DNA of 64,000 nt from Sphagnum magellanicum (lineage: Eukaryota; Streptophyta; Sphagnopsida; Sphagnales; Sphagnaceae), in contig CM038921.1 in NCBI GenBank assembly GCA_021904315.1, positions 8,586,146 to 8,650,145 of the forward strand. The letters are read 5' to 3'. The position numbers and the translations under genes are program-made. The notes under the pieces were generated by a model, which worked only from the letters and a program-made list of their open reading frames with translations, made no database searches and had not been told where the DNA came from. This document shows positions 14,271-25,619 of this stretch, in pieces; within the stretch, counting starts at the first letter, position 1, and each line of letters begins with the position of its first letter.

Positions 14271-15900
14271 GATTATATATCAAGCATTGTCAAACAAAAT
14301 GAATTCCAAATCACAATTTGCCACACCCTTTCAAAAGGCATAGATGATAGCTTCCAATGCAACATGCATCAATTAAAAAACTCAACTGAAAGTACATTCA
14401 CACAGGTTTGAACCTTCAATCAAACATATACAGGTCCTGAAAATGAGCCAGAAACTGACGAAATCAGTGTTGTAGAGATTGTAAATTGTGGCCACAACAA
14501 GTTGTAATGAGTCATTCTACAGAAACTACATCAAAAGGTTCAAGTCATTTGATAGATGCAAAGACAGATCTACCAAGATGCATAAAACTCTGCATCCGAC
14601 AACATCTAAATACTTCCTATGGCTGCAGTAGTTGTTGTCATGCCTGTGAGAATGGAAAGAAAAAGAAGAAGAGGAAGAAGAAGAGAAGATACATGAAAGA
14701 CAAGAATGGGGAACCCAAGGTTTGGAGGACACAAGAAAGAAATGACAAAAAAAGCAATGACCAAAATGTGAACAAGAAGCAAGGGAAGAAACACACAAGA
14801 GAAAATATCGCACCGATGTACAAGCATGATGTTGAAAGTAACTCCAATACTGAAACCCAACAAAAGATCGACGAGCCTTTAGGGCTTGTTGAATATTTCT
14901 GACAAAAAATCAATAGTCACCCCCAAATTGAAGCACTTTGACCAACAATCCAGCAATCAAGGGACTGGGCATTGAACTACAACATTATCTTTAAAAAAAA
15001 GATAGCCTGCATACCAAACCACAGCTCATGATTTGCCATATGGGAAACCGGTTCTCAAGAACAAAACATTAATGTTCAAATTCCACTAGTGAGAAGAAGA
15101 CAACAAAAGAGCATGGAAAAAACTTGTCACTGCAGTTCATCTACTTAAAGAACCATCAAACCCTAAAAACTCATAGCAATTTGCTGAAGTTTTTCCCCCA
15201 ACTATGATGACTCAAGATCTCTAGTTGCATTTCGTTCTGTAGTTGCACATGGAAAATCCTTTCTTCACACTGCAAATACAATCATTCCTATAATTGTCAT
15301 TTCCCTGTGGCGCTGCCGATCTTTAGCACGACAACAAAAATTGTTCACCATTAGCCATTTAGGGCAACAAGAAACTGGATTTCATAGTTTTAAAAAAAAA
15401 ATTTAAAGAAAAGTCATTGCAGAAAACTATTGTTGACACAACCTAGAAGTAAATCAGGGGATGCATGAAGGAACTGAGAAGTATATCATGAAGACTCCAG
15501 TAATCCATTTGCAGTACCAACAGATGGCCATCCATCGCACTTCCACGGAGAAGAGAATAAAAAATCAGTCATGGTCGAGCATGCGCCTTGCACCCAAAAC
15601 CAAAGTGCACCAGCACTTATTTCATTCTACAACTGCATTACCAGCTGCATATTAACACCAAAATCACCAAAGCAAAGTAGCTAGGTACTAAAACAAAAAT
15701 GCATGGAAGCAAGACACTTTTAGCACCAAGACGAACTCGACGAATGAAGCAGCAATCGTTTCCCACGTTGTAAAACCAAAACAAAAACAAAATCATGCGA
15801 CACCACGTCGCTCTCAACGCCTCCCTGCTAAACCCTAAACCCTAATTTTGTCGCTTTCTCCTTAAACCTTATTATTTTGGCTCGTTTCTTCCTATACATA
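14271..15900. other. Intergenic region upstream of the kinase relic
   Basis: Composition is less AT-rich than the desert, and a telobox lies at 15829-15845, so this may be the former promoter/leader of the kinase relic read on the minus strand. A plus-strand open frame at 14486-14902 is dominated by Lys/Arg low complexity and I do not accept it as a gene. Confidence 0.35.
15829..15845. promoter_or_regulatory. Telobox (AAACCCTAA)
   Basis: TAAACCCTAAACCCTAA contains two overlapping telobox units. In plants teloboxes sit in promoters and leaders of growth-related genes; which gene it served is unclear. Confidence 0.5.
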
Positions 15901-16660
15901 ATTTTGTTAGAGTAACATTTTTTTTAAAAAAAAACATGAAATAAAATAAACATAAAAATTGAATAGATATATGTTGCAAGGTTGTACCTTAGATGGATAT
16001 TGAACAAATCAAATGTAATTGAAGTTATTATTTGTATTCATATTTGGGGAGGTAGTTCATAGAAGCCCATATAAATTTTCACATTGCCTATTGTGTAAAA
16101 AAAAAAAAACCTTTTCTAAACACCTTGTCAAATATTTAAACATAAATTTAAAATTTTGTTTCTACCCATATTATCAATTTGTCGTTTGAAATTTATTTAC
16201 CCATACATTAAAAACCAAATATGATTTCAAAAATTTCAAAAATACCTTGCAATTAAATTGAAGTTCATTTTGAAAGCTTCATATAAATAGTTTTTGGCTC
16301 TAAAGAACACAAGATGTGTAAACCATGACCTCCTAAAAAACCACAATTTGGCATTAATGTATATCCATATTGAAGGAAAAAATTTCTTTCAAATATGTGT
16401 AAAAAATTACAGTTCAAAGTTCTTATTTATTTAAGGATTAGAAGAACAAACTAAATGAACTCAATCAAGGGTTTTTTTTGTTTTGTTGTTTTTTTCAATT
16501 TTGGAGTTTTTTTTTTTTTTTTTTCCATTGCAGGTGTCTATAGAAAAAATACATTTAACTTGAATATTCACTAATCTCATTTGCACCTGGATTAACCCAA
16601 ATGTAAAAACATGGTGCACATCCGAAACAGAACATGGTGCACATGTATATAACTAGCGCG
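15901..16660. other. AT-rich spacer
   Basis: Only A/T runs and low complexity are visible, including T tracts near 16.5 kb. No gene seen. Confidence 0.55.
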
Positions 16661-16789
16661 TAACTACGAATGTCCTTTCTCGTCCAAGTTTATCGCTGTT
16701 ATTCGACGTTTATAATTTCGTTTTCGTCTATTTTCTCAAAGGGTTCTGTATTGGTTGCGCTGGTAACTATCCAACTGATTCGAGTTCGT

Positions 16790-17025
16790 TCGTGCGTCCG
16801 TCCATTGGTCCGCTTGCGTGCAGAGTGGTTTCGGCTTCGTTTTTCTTGCGTCCGTCCGTCCGTCTTCTTTCTTGACAGTGGTTTCGGCTTCGTTTTTCTT
16901 GCGTCCGTCCGTCCGTCTTCTTTCTTGACAGTGGTTTCGGCTTCGTTTCGGGCCGTTCGTCCATCGCCTTTCGTGCACAGTGGTTACGGGTTCGTTTCCG
17001 TACGTCCGTCTTCGTTCGCCTTCGT
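16790..17025. repeat. 53-bp minisatellite with CGTC-rich core
   Basis: A 53-bp unit starts at 16824, 16877 and 16930 (two full copies plus part of a third). A more diverged copy lies around 16973-17020, and CGTCCGTC runs occur throughout. Open frames exist on both strands only because the unit lacks stops; their Arg/Ser/Val-rich content does not look like a real protein. Confidence 0.85.
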
Positions 17026-17299
17026 GCCACCGGAGTTTCCGGAACCGTATCTGTTCGTCACTTTTCGTCGTCGTGTTCGTTCGCGTTACTGCTGCCGGAT
17101 TTCCGCCCTTCGTGTTCGTCTTCTTCACCGCCTTACTGTTGCCGGGATTCTCACGGCCGCCTCGACTCACGTCGCTCGCAGCGTTTTCGAAATCCCTCTC
17201 ACGATCCTCAAAAAGAAAAACATGCGCTACTGCTGTTCAGCCGCCGGAGGATGTGCATTTGTTTTATTCCTGGGCCTCAAATAGAATACAATAGAAGAG

Positions 17300-18041
17300 C
17301 CTTTTGTTCGCAGAAACTGAAGCCGTTGATACGGGGTGGCCAAGATTTACGGCGGCGCCCGGGGGTGGCGAGGAAGAGGAAAAAAAACAGCGGCAGCTAC
17401 TTCTAATATCCTTTTCCGCAGTTGAGAGAGGAGGTTCGAGAATAGAAACCGTTGACACGAGAAAGCGATTGCAGTGATAAAAGTGTCTGATGCTCAGGAG
17501 ATACGACGATAAGAGGTAAGTGATTCCTAATCAACATCCCGTTTCCTCTCCTCCTCGATGTGGTAGCGAAAGAGCTCGAAGTCGAGACACTGAAACTTTT
17601 TTCTTCCTGCAGTTTTCGCTGCTTTCTTGACACCTTTCTTTCAGAAGACTTTGAAGTAGCTTCGTGAAACAGGACTTTGATTTTACCTCCTGTTATTTTT
17701 TCCCGCGTGTTTTTCTCCTATTTTGAAGCACGCGCACCGCAGCATGACTGCTTGTGGTACAGGACTTGAAGCTCGACTACAATGGGAAGACTACTGCCCT
17801 TGGAGATGTGCGCATGTTTGTGATATTATTAGTAGCCTGATCGGGTAGTGTACACGGCAAGTACAAGATTTATTGAATCAAGATGAAGTCGGGGACTGGC
17901 CAGGGATGGAGATGAGAGCAGCACGAAGAAGAAGAAGTAACGCGGATTTTATTTGAAGTTTAATGCTGTCTTTTGGATCGTTGCGAGGGGCCGGGGCCGG
18001 CCCCCTTGCCTCTGTTGCGCCGGATGGAAGCGGCGGAGGCG
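17300..18041 (+). promoter_or_regulatory. Probable promoter/5' leader of the TRAF-type gene, with leader introns
   Basis: A GC- and pyrimidine-richer stretch typical of a transcribed leader. A strong donor (GAG|GTAAGTG) at 17515/17516 and an acceptor (CCTGCAG) ending at 17612 could define a leader intron. Another donor-like site (GCG|GTCAGT) at 18041/18042 directly follows ATG GAA GCG GCG GAG GCG, which could be an alternative coding start for the TRAF-type protein. All of this is inference from splice consensus. Confidence 0.4.
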
Positions 18042-18563
18042 GTCAGTTTTCGCTCTAGTTCTTGCATTCCGAGTTTTCTGTATGTTCAGAAGTATACTGA
18101 AGCTTGCATATTTTTGCAACTCTGGGTTTTGTATTTTGTATTTTTTTTCTAGCCATAAAACACAAGGGTCACCGTTACATAACGGAAAACCCGGGCACAC
18201 CGTTTCAGTGCACAGAGTTTTCTTGGCCGTTTGATGACATCATTGATGCGCTTCGTGTAGAAGGTCGTTTTGTCTTGGCAAAACACTCCTCCAATTGTGC
18301 TGGAGACTGCCACCTCTTGTTTTGCAATTCACATACAGCAAAATCCAGACCTGAATTTTCCATCTTTGTGCCATTGATGCTGTTGATCATAAACAGAGCA
18401 ATCAATGTCAGTGGTCAAAGGATTCCTAGTTTTGTAGGCAGATGTTAGAAATTTTTCCATTGCTCTTGGGGGACAGAAGACACTGGAAAATGCCAAGTGG
18501 AAACCTGAGGCCTACTTTGTGGGCATTTGACTTTTCTGGAAGCCGGGATGGTTCTTAGGACAT

Positions 18564-18927
18564 CTTTCCATTAGGCTGTTGTGATCACAGATTTTGTAGC
18601 TTTCCATTATGTTTTTTCAACTAGCTGTGCTCACAGCCATCTCACATCTCTACCAGTCAAGCATTGACCAATTGCAGGAGCTGTCAGGTCTGTGAGTCAA
18701 GCTGTGAGTCACCATATAGTGACATCTGTCCTTTTGTTTCATGAGAACATGTGTTCGCAGAGTTCCTAACATGATTAATTACATATTTTCAATGCCCTGG
18801 CAACTCTCCAATGGAAAGTGACTGTCCCTCCAGCAAGAAGCAAGGCCCTATCTCAGTGTCTTCCCATTAGGCTGCTGTTATCACAGCACACTGTGTATAA
18901 CTGTGATCACAACAGCCTAATGGAAAG
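18564..18927. repeat. Foldback repeat: perfect 27-bp inverted arms plus an inner hairpin
   Basis: The 27 bp at 18564-18590 is perfectly inverted at 18901-18927. A third copy at 18860-18886 differs from the first at three positions and pairs with the 18901 arm as a hairpin with a 14-nt loop. There is no transposase and no clear target duplication. It could be a small MITE pair or a hairpin RNA source. It lies in the probable leader intron of the TRAF-type gene. Confidence 0.8.
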
Positions 18928-19085
18928 AGACCCTTAGTCTGGTTCTGGATACTGTCAGCCAAACTGATATGCCTTAGGTTTGAAATGGATGCTTATCTCT
19001 CACCTTGCTTGACTTGGACATTCTTTGGGAAAGAAGATGCTGCAGTTTTTTCAATCCTGAAAGAACATGAGGATTGCTGACAGAG

Positions 19086-21819
19086 ATGATACATGGGGTA
19101 CCTGCAGTTGAGGAAAGACAGGTGGCAGCACCTGTGCTACTAGAATGTGGGTATTATGACGTAGAGCAAGTGGAGGGGATTACACAGGCACTGCTTGTCA
19201 CACTTGGTACAGCCTGTGTGGAGAAGACTGCGGGTGATCCCTTCAGCCAGCCAGCTGCAGTTGTCCCGGATATCAAGAAGGAGATGCTAGAATACTTGCA
19301 CTCCCAGAGCGAGTCTTATGCCAGTGGCAGTGGTGTAGTGAGCTCTCAGGGAATGCATCAGGTGAGAGCTTCTTTGAGAGGCTGAGTGTTAAGATTTGGA
19401 TCATGACACATGAAGTGATTGAAGCACTGCTGGACATTTGGTTGAGCTATTACTACTACACTTTCAAAGTTAGTGTTTTCATCTGATTTTGCACTATTTT
19501 GATTCAAATTGGGGCTCGCTATCTTGGCAGATGGATATCTGGTTGATGGGGACTCTATCCTGAAACTTTTTGGAATCTTATCAAAATTCCACTGTTATGG
19601 GTGAATAATGTGATATGCCCTGCTTGTTTGCAATCCCAGATTTGTTGATGCAGATGTGGTTTTTGGTAACAAGATGCATATCAAAACTACTAACTCTCAT
19701 GTGCCCTGAATGTTCTTGCATTCATAGCAGGCTGCTCCACCCTCAAAGGTTGTGGATGACATATTTGAGGGTTTTATCCGATCAAAGAAGAACCTGTACA
19801 GTCGGGTCTCTAGTAAAATCATCCACAGTGATAAAAGGGAGGACAAAATTGAGGACTTTGTCCAGGAGCTGGACCGTACTGGGGTCTGGATGGTTGGGCG
19901 GCGAGAGGTGACCATCTTTCACTTTCTGGAACCATGTCATGTTTGACACTAGACAAGACAAAGAGTCATGTAAGAGATCTGTGATGTGCATCTGATGAGT
20001 GCTGTCATTCAATATATTCAGTTGAAAGGAAGACTTTACTTTGTGGTGACTCTGAATAGTCCCAGGGTCAGATTGCCAGTAGGTAGCATGTGGTTCAGGA
20101 GGGAGATTTTTTAATCTTTTTACCTGTTCAACCCTCGTGGCACTGTTTGTTAGGTTTTGGCCAAGGCATTATTGAAACGTGTAGACCGCAGCAAAACTTA
20201 CCACTGCAAGATGAGATTTGGGACCAGTGAAGAATTAGCTGAGCACAAGGCATGCTGCATGCTGAGACCATTAACATGTGTCAACAATGGTTGCGGTAAC
20301 GTCTATTCAGCACTACATGCAGATGCACATGATGGTTCCTGCCTCTTCAAGCTGCTTCCTTGTAAACTGAACTGTGAGGCTATGGTAGCACGGGGTGAGA
20401 TGGAGAAGCATTCTCTTATACTATGCCCCATGAAGTTGTTGAGTTGCCCATTCCAGCCTGTTGGGTGCCAGCAAACAATGCCACAGGTGAGTTCTTCACA
20501 CATTGTTTCCTTCACTTCTGAAGATGACAATCCAGGGAGGAAAGAGTAGGGAACTGTCCAGGAGATCTTCAGTTGTGAGTTGGTGTCCCAGCCTTTCACA
20601 TTCTTGTAGCTGGTACTCTCTTAGCATGGTATGCCTAATAGATGGAAGGTCTCTTTGATCAGTTTGCCCCTTGTTTTCTGACACTACTGCTGCAATGGAG
20701 ACAATGGAAATGGTCAATGTTGGACAACAATGGAGCCTGTGGCTTGATGGAGCTTGATGTCTGGTGTAGGGTGTTTTGGAGCAACATTGTGTGGAGTTCC
20801 TGGGCCATCATCTGCTACAGGTTCTCCAATCTGTACAGAAACATGAAGTTGCAGTTGGAGGCCAAGGACAACGTATTTTGCTCCTTGAGAAGGTGCAACA
20901 TATTCTATGCAATGGTTATTTAGACATAGTTGTGGTGTTAGTAGGATAACTGCCCATCTTTTTGTTTTATTTGCCTCTCCGGTTCATGTTCCAGCAAAGA
21001 AAGGTTTCTGCCTGATTATTGTACATCCTGAAAATAGCTCTATCATCACTCCTAGGTTTCTTATGACTGGGCTCCATAAGCAAGGTCTCAGGGATTGGTT
21101 GACCGTTTCTGATTTGGATCCTACTTGTGGCTCGTGGAGCTTGGAAAATTTTAGTGATTATGTTTTAGGGTTGTCCACCATTTTTTTGGCACACCAGCAT
21201 CCCTTCAGTATACTTAAATGTGTTACTGATTTTATTCCTTAATTTTGGAACTCTGTTGTCAATAAATCTCTGTGAACTCAAACCCCATGGTGTTGTTGGA
21301 AGACAGATTCAATTGGTTTGTGCACAACATTGCACACCTCACACTCTAGGATTTGGGTTATATATATATATTTTACTGGAGGTCACACTGTTGTTGTTTA
21401 GCAGTGGACTGCATCAAATTCTCCACCGGTCAATAAGCAATGTCTATCAGAAGCTGGGAAGATATGCCCTTCTGGATGAGAAGGCGTGTAAAATATGACT
21501 TCCACCTCTCAAGACTCTGGCCTTGGTGCAGGTTTATTCTATGCTATTGTGTGAGGTAACAGGGTCTCTGCTTTGGATGCAGGCATTGTCAATTGCACAA
21601 AGGGCAGAAGCAGTTGACATTGGGTCAATGGTTTTAACACTGAAGGAACAAGAAAATCGAGTGAATTTGCTCGAACAGGAGGTGAAGAAGCTTCGTCAAG
21701 AACTGAAGGCAACTGATGTCTCTGCTGAGGTGTTGCAGCTGCGACGGGAACTTCGCAACTTGCAGAAACAAGTTGGAAGTAACACACAGAGTAATGGGTC
21801 AGGATCACCACTGCATTAG
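19086..21819 (+). CDS. TRAF-type zinc-finger and coiled-coil protein
   Basis: Five exons (19086-19361, 19731-19907, 20154-20486, 20770-20892, 21583-21819), all phase 0, encode 381 residues. Exon 1 carries the plant-family segment LGTACVEKT and IKKEMLEYL. Exon 2 carries REDKIEDFVQEL and VWMVGRRE. Residues about 167-269 hold closely spaced Cys/His pairs (YHCKM, HKACC, CVNNGC, LPCKLNC, CPMKLLSCPF, GCQQ, EQHC), the TRAF-type zinc-finger array. Exon 5 adds a heptad-rich coiled coil (about 325-370) for oligomerisation, but no MATH domain. A RING finger is absent, so an E3 ligase role is not supported. Function in plants is poorly known; I give none. The N terminus is uncertain: a leader exon ending at 18041 could add MEAAEA and splice into this exon at 19086 or 19122. 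Confidence 0.85.
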
Positions 21820-24800
21820 GTTGTTTGATGCACTGACTCTTAGATGTTCTTTTGTGTGCCTCATGTTCTGGGAAAGTCCTTGCTAGCTGTGATCTCTAGT
21901 GCACAAATCCTTAGGCCAGAGATTTTTGATTTTGAGAGGAATTTGAGGTTCAAACTTACTCAGTTTCCATTTTAAGTGAGACAAAGGGGGCAGGCAAGGC
22001 AGAAGGAGACGGGTGAACTTCATTAGGGTGCTGCAATTCATTTGGTGCTCAGGCTACCCCTTTTTTTCCCACCCGTCCCAATATTCTGATACCAAGAACA
22101 CAGGTTTGTGGAAGTGTAATTTTACAATGGTTTTCAAGGGGCTGGGTTGCACCTCTTTAGCAATAGTATGAGAGAAGAAATGAGGAAAATGTTTTTGTAT
22201 GGCACTTTTAGATTGTTATTCTGGGGCTTTACAGAAATTGACCAACTATTGGGCACATCTTGGCATAGTTCTGACCAACTAAAACTAATGCTAACACCAT
22301 TTGTGCCATGATGGAACAGGTTTATTATCCAACTAGTCTAGAACACCGATATATCATTGACTCTTGTGCCTGAATGTGAGTGGTTGGTCCAAACGTTTAG
22401 AAATTGTTCCTCTATTTGCTGAGGTTTTTGCCAAGGGAGCCTTCCCTATGGTGTGCACTTCATGTCCAGATCTATTGACTCATAGCAATCTTGCTCTTCA
22501 TGCTTTCCTGCAGTGGATTCAGCTCAATTTGTGCGGGAAATTTGTTAATGATGACGAATTCATCTATGTCTAATTTTGCTTTTGGCCTCTTTTGGCGAAG
22601 AAATGTAATATGTTCAGTAAGCCCCCCCATCAATGCATGTCTGAGATAGATATGTGTATGATTTACACAAAAAGTTTAGTTTATGAAGATGTAGCCAAAT
22701 CTGGGTTCATCAAAAATTAATTTTAAAATACTTTTAATCATCATTCTGTATTTTTGGCTACACAACGAAAACCAAGTATTTGAATCTGGCGATTGCTACC
22801 TTTTTTTTTCTCACTTCTGCCGACAAAAGAAACCTCCAGAATCGCTTCTTTTTCGGATTTTTAGTTTCTAATTTTCGCTTTTTGGCGCAATCTCGCCAGT
22901 TAAAACGACGGGCAACAATGGGGGGTGATGCTTAGAAATCGGACAAGTAGTGGATTCCGGACCAAGTGTCTGCAACTTCATCTGATGCCACGAGGCTCAC
23001 TGATGATCTAAACAGGATCCTCTGATCCAATTCCGCATTCCGAAGAGGAGCTACTGAGAAAACAAGTGGCAAGATGCAGGTGAGTTCTGGCATCAGTCAG
23101 CTCTTATCACTGTAGAAAGAAGGACAAGGGTTTTGTTGGAGGATAACTAGGGCTTTGTTAAAGGATAAGGGATTTTTTGGTTTTTGAGCTTCTTCCTCTC
23201 AAGTGTGGATGCTTGTAAAATGCTCTATTGTCGATTGTTCTCTTTTGGTGGTTGCAGTTTGCAGGTCCACATATTGTTCACTCGAGATTCCACTTCAACT
23301 TGCGGTCCTCATGTTTCAGCCTCCGGACCATGCTCCCAAGTGTAAGGCAGTGCTATGGGGTTTCTTAAAGAAATTCATCTTCCAAGAAGGTGGCGGTCCA
23401 TGTTTTGCTGTTGGTACCAAAGGGTTGGGAGAATGGAAATTGTTCCAAGCAGCTCAATCACATGGACAGTGCTTTTATGATTCGAGAACAGCGTCTTTTG
23501 ATGCATCCACGATTCCGAATGAGAGTGTTGTCTATGAAGGGGACCTCTCGTTTAGGCCTGTCGTCATCATCACACATGGTTATTGCTCCGCAACACTATT
23601 CGAGCTGTAGGATCCACGATTTCTCTGGCATGTGTAACCAAGGTCAATCAATCAGCTTGCATCTCCCATGGTGGGAACAGTAGAGGCTTTCCAAGAGCAG
23701 TTTGAGAAGCTGCCTTTGCCAACTGTGATCACTGATTCGAGACACACGGTAAGAATGGGTGAACACAGCATACAAGAAGATGGTAGGACAACCTGATTGT
23801 GCTCCGTTAAGTTCCACAGTTGGAGGGAACAGGGAACTTGAACCTCACTCACAAAATTAGTTAGCTGGAGATGTTTTGCTCATCTGTGCTACCAAGCAAA
23901 CCCCCAGTGGACACAGCTGAATTCTCTTGTCAAGTTCATATCCAGTGGACTAAAAGCAGGGGTGGCAAGAGCTCACTTGTCTTCCCCATGGAGGTGATAA
24001 AGACTGGATGACAATAGCTTAGGTTCTTTGTTTGTTTGGAAATTTGATATCTTCAATGACCAAGCTCAAATTCAGAATTAGATGTTTCTCTGAGCTCCAG
24101 GTCACAACAGTAAGCCAGTCTTCTTGAGGAATGGGGATTTGTCCATACTCTGACACATACTGAACAGGACTTTTCTACTTAAGAGCATGTCTTGAGACTG
24201 GTTCATTCATGGGCACAAAGGATTAAGTTTTGAACCAAGTAGATTGCTTCTTTCTTCACTCTAGCCATCTCACAGATGCAAAGCCCTGTTTCGAAGGAAT
24301 TCAAAGCAGACTGAAATTCCTTCAGAGATTTGTTTTTCCAAGACAAGGAGGTCATGAAGGATTGTTGTGAAGCATGGAAAAAGACTAGAGACTATAGACC
24401 CAAATTGAAAAGGGCTCTCAAACTTTGAGAGTCAGTGTAACTACTGTTGCAAATATACAACGATGGAGAACTGTGGAAAGACATTCATTTGGCTGCACAT
24501 TGCCACTCTTGTGTAGAACAGAAGAACTGATGGTAGCATAAGCAATTGTAGATACTTAAATTCATCACAAGCACTTCTCTTCAATGGGAGTTTGCATCTC
24601 AAGTGGTTGAGAGATATGGAGCACTCAAGTTTAGCTGTTTTGTATGCGGGTGTGACTTTATCATTCTGCACTTGTTTTGGTTTTGATCTTCACTCTGATG
24701 CATGAGAAAAACTGTGATTTTCATGAGATTGCATGCCAGTGGAATTAGAGACTAGTTTTGTACTCTGAGAAGACAATTAGTAAATCTGAATTACAAGTCC

Positions 24801-25592
24801 AGTTTGTTAATGCTAGCAATCTAATAGTGCATTCTCACATTGTCATCCATTGAAGCTTTTCCCCCAATGCAGAGCAGTTGTGCAGGTTTCCTTTCCAGGA
24901 CTGGGATTCAGCCAAAGCTTTAGTCTTTCTGCATAGAAACCAGACTTTCTCATGATGAAAATGAGGGAAGCAAAATTAGGATGGTTTTTAGGAAGGGGAG
25001 ATGCTCAGAAAGTCACCAATTTGTAATCACTAGTTTTCAAAGAGGAAGGAAAGAGAGATATAGGCTTGAATTTCATTGGGCATCAGAAAAGCTTCTTACA
25101 CAACTGGTCAGGACCATGGGGAGAACTCTGAAAAAATTATCAATTTCCAAACAATATACTTGCGATTTGGAAAGAATAATGTGTCTTAAGAAACACATTG
25201 GATTGGAGGTCCACTGCTGACATTGAAACTATACACTGACAAATTAATTCTAAATTGCAAAAGTTCATCTTTTAAGATATGTTGACAAGTAACATCTCTC
25301 TGTGTAAATCCATACCCTTTTTTTGAATTGAACTCAAAATAAGTCTGAAAACAGAGTCCAACCTGCATGTGTCTCTTAACCCTCACTTGTACAGCAACAG
25401 GCTGTCTTAAAAAATACCTTGCTGTAGTGAAAGGCACTCCCAATAATCATCAAAGGCACACACTTCTCTTGCCTTCATCCTGTCCACCAAGATGATGTAG
25501 CAGGAATTGCTCTGTAGCATCCGCTCCAATCTTGGAGGTTCCTTCCTTCTCTGCTAAAACCCACCAAGCATCTCCAGCTGCAACTCTGGGGA
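21820..25592. other. Region between two convergent genes, with an unassigned leader-like segment
   Basis: Holds the 3' ends of the TRAF-type gene and the trpD-type gene. Between about 22800 and 23850 the sequence looks like a transcribed leader: GC-richer, with ATGCAG|GTGAGT at 23074-23085, acceptors ending at 23257 and 23264, and another good donor (CACACG|GTAAGA) near 23749. The open pieces do not join into a protein I recognise. From 24 to 25.6 kb I see nothing coding. Confidence 0.4.
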
Positions 25593-25619
25593 GTCACAAA
25601 TATGAAAAGATTGGCTCCC

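Noticed and set aside
14486-14902. Open frame of 138 codons rich in Lys and Arg
   Set aside because: Low complexity, no conserved segment, lies antisense to the upstream region of the kinase relic.
16670-17284. Open frame of 204 codons across the 53-bp minisatellite
   Set aside because: Created by the stop-free repeat; composition is not protein-like and the antisense frames are equally open.
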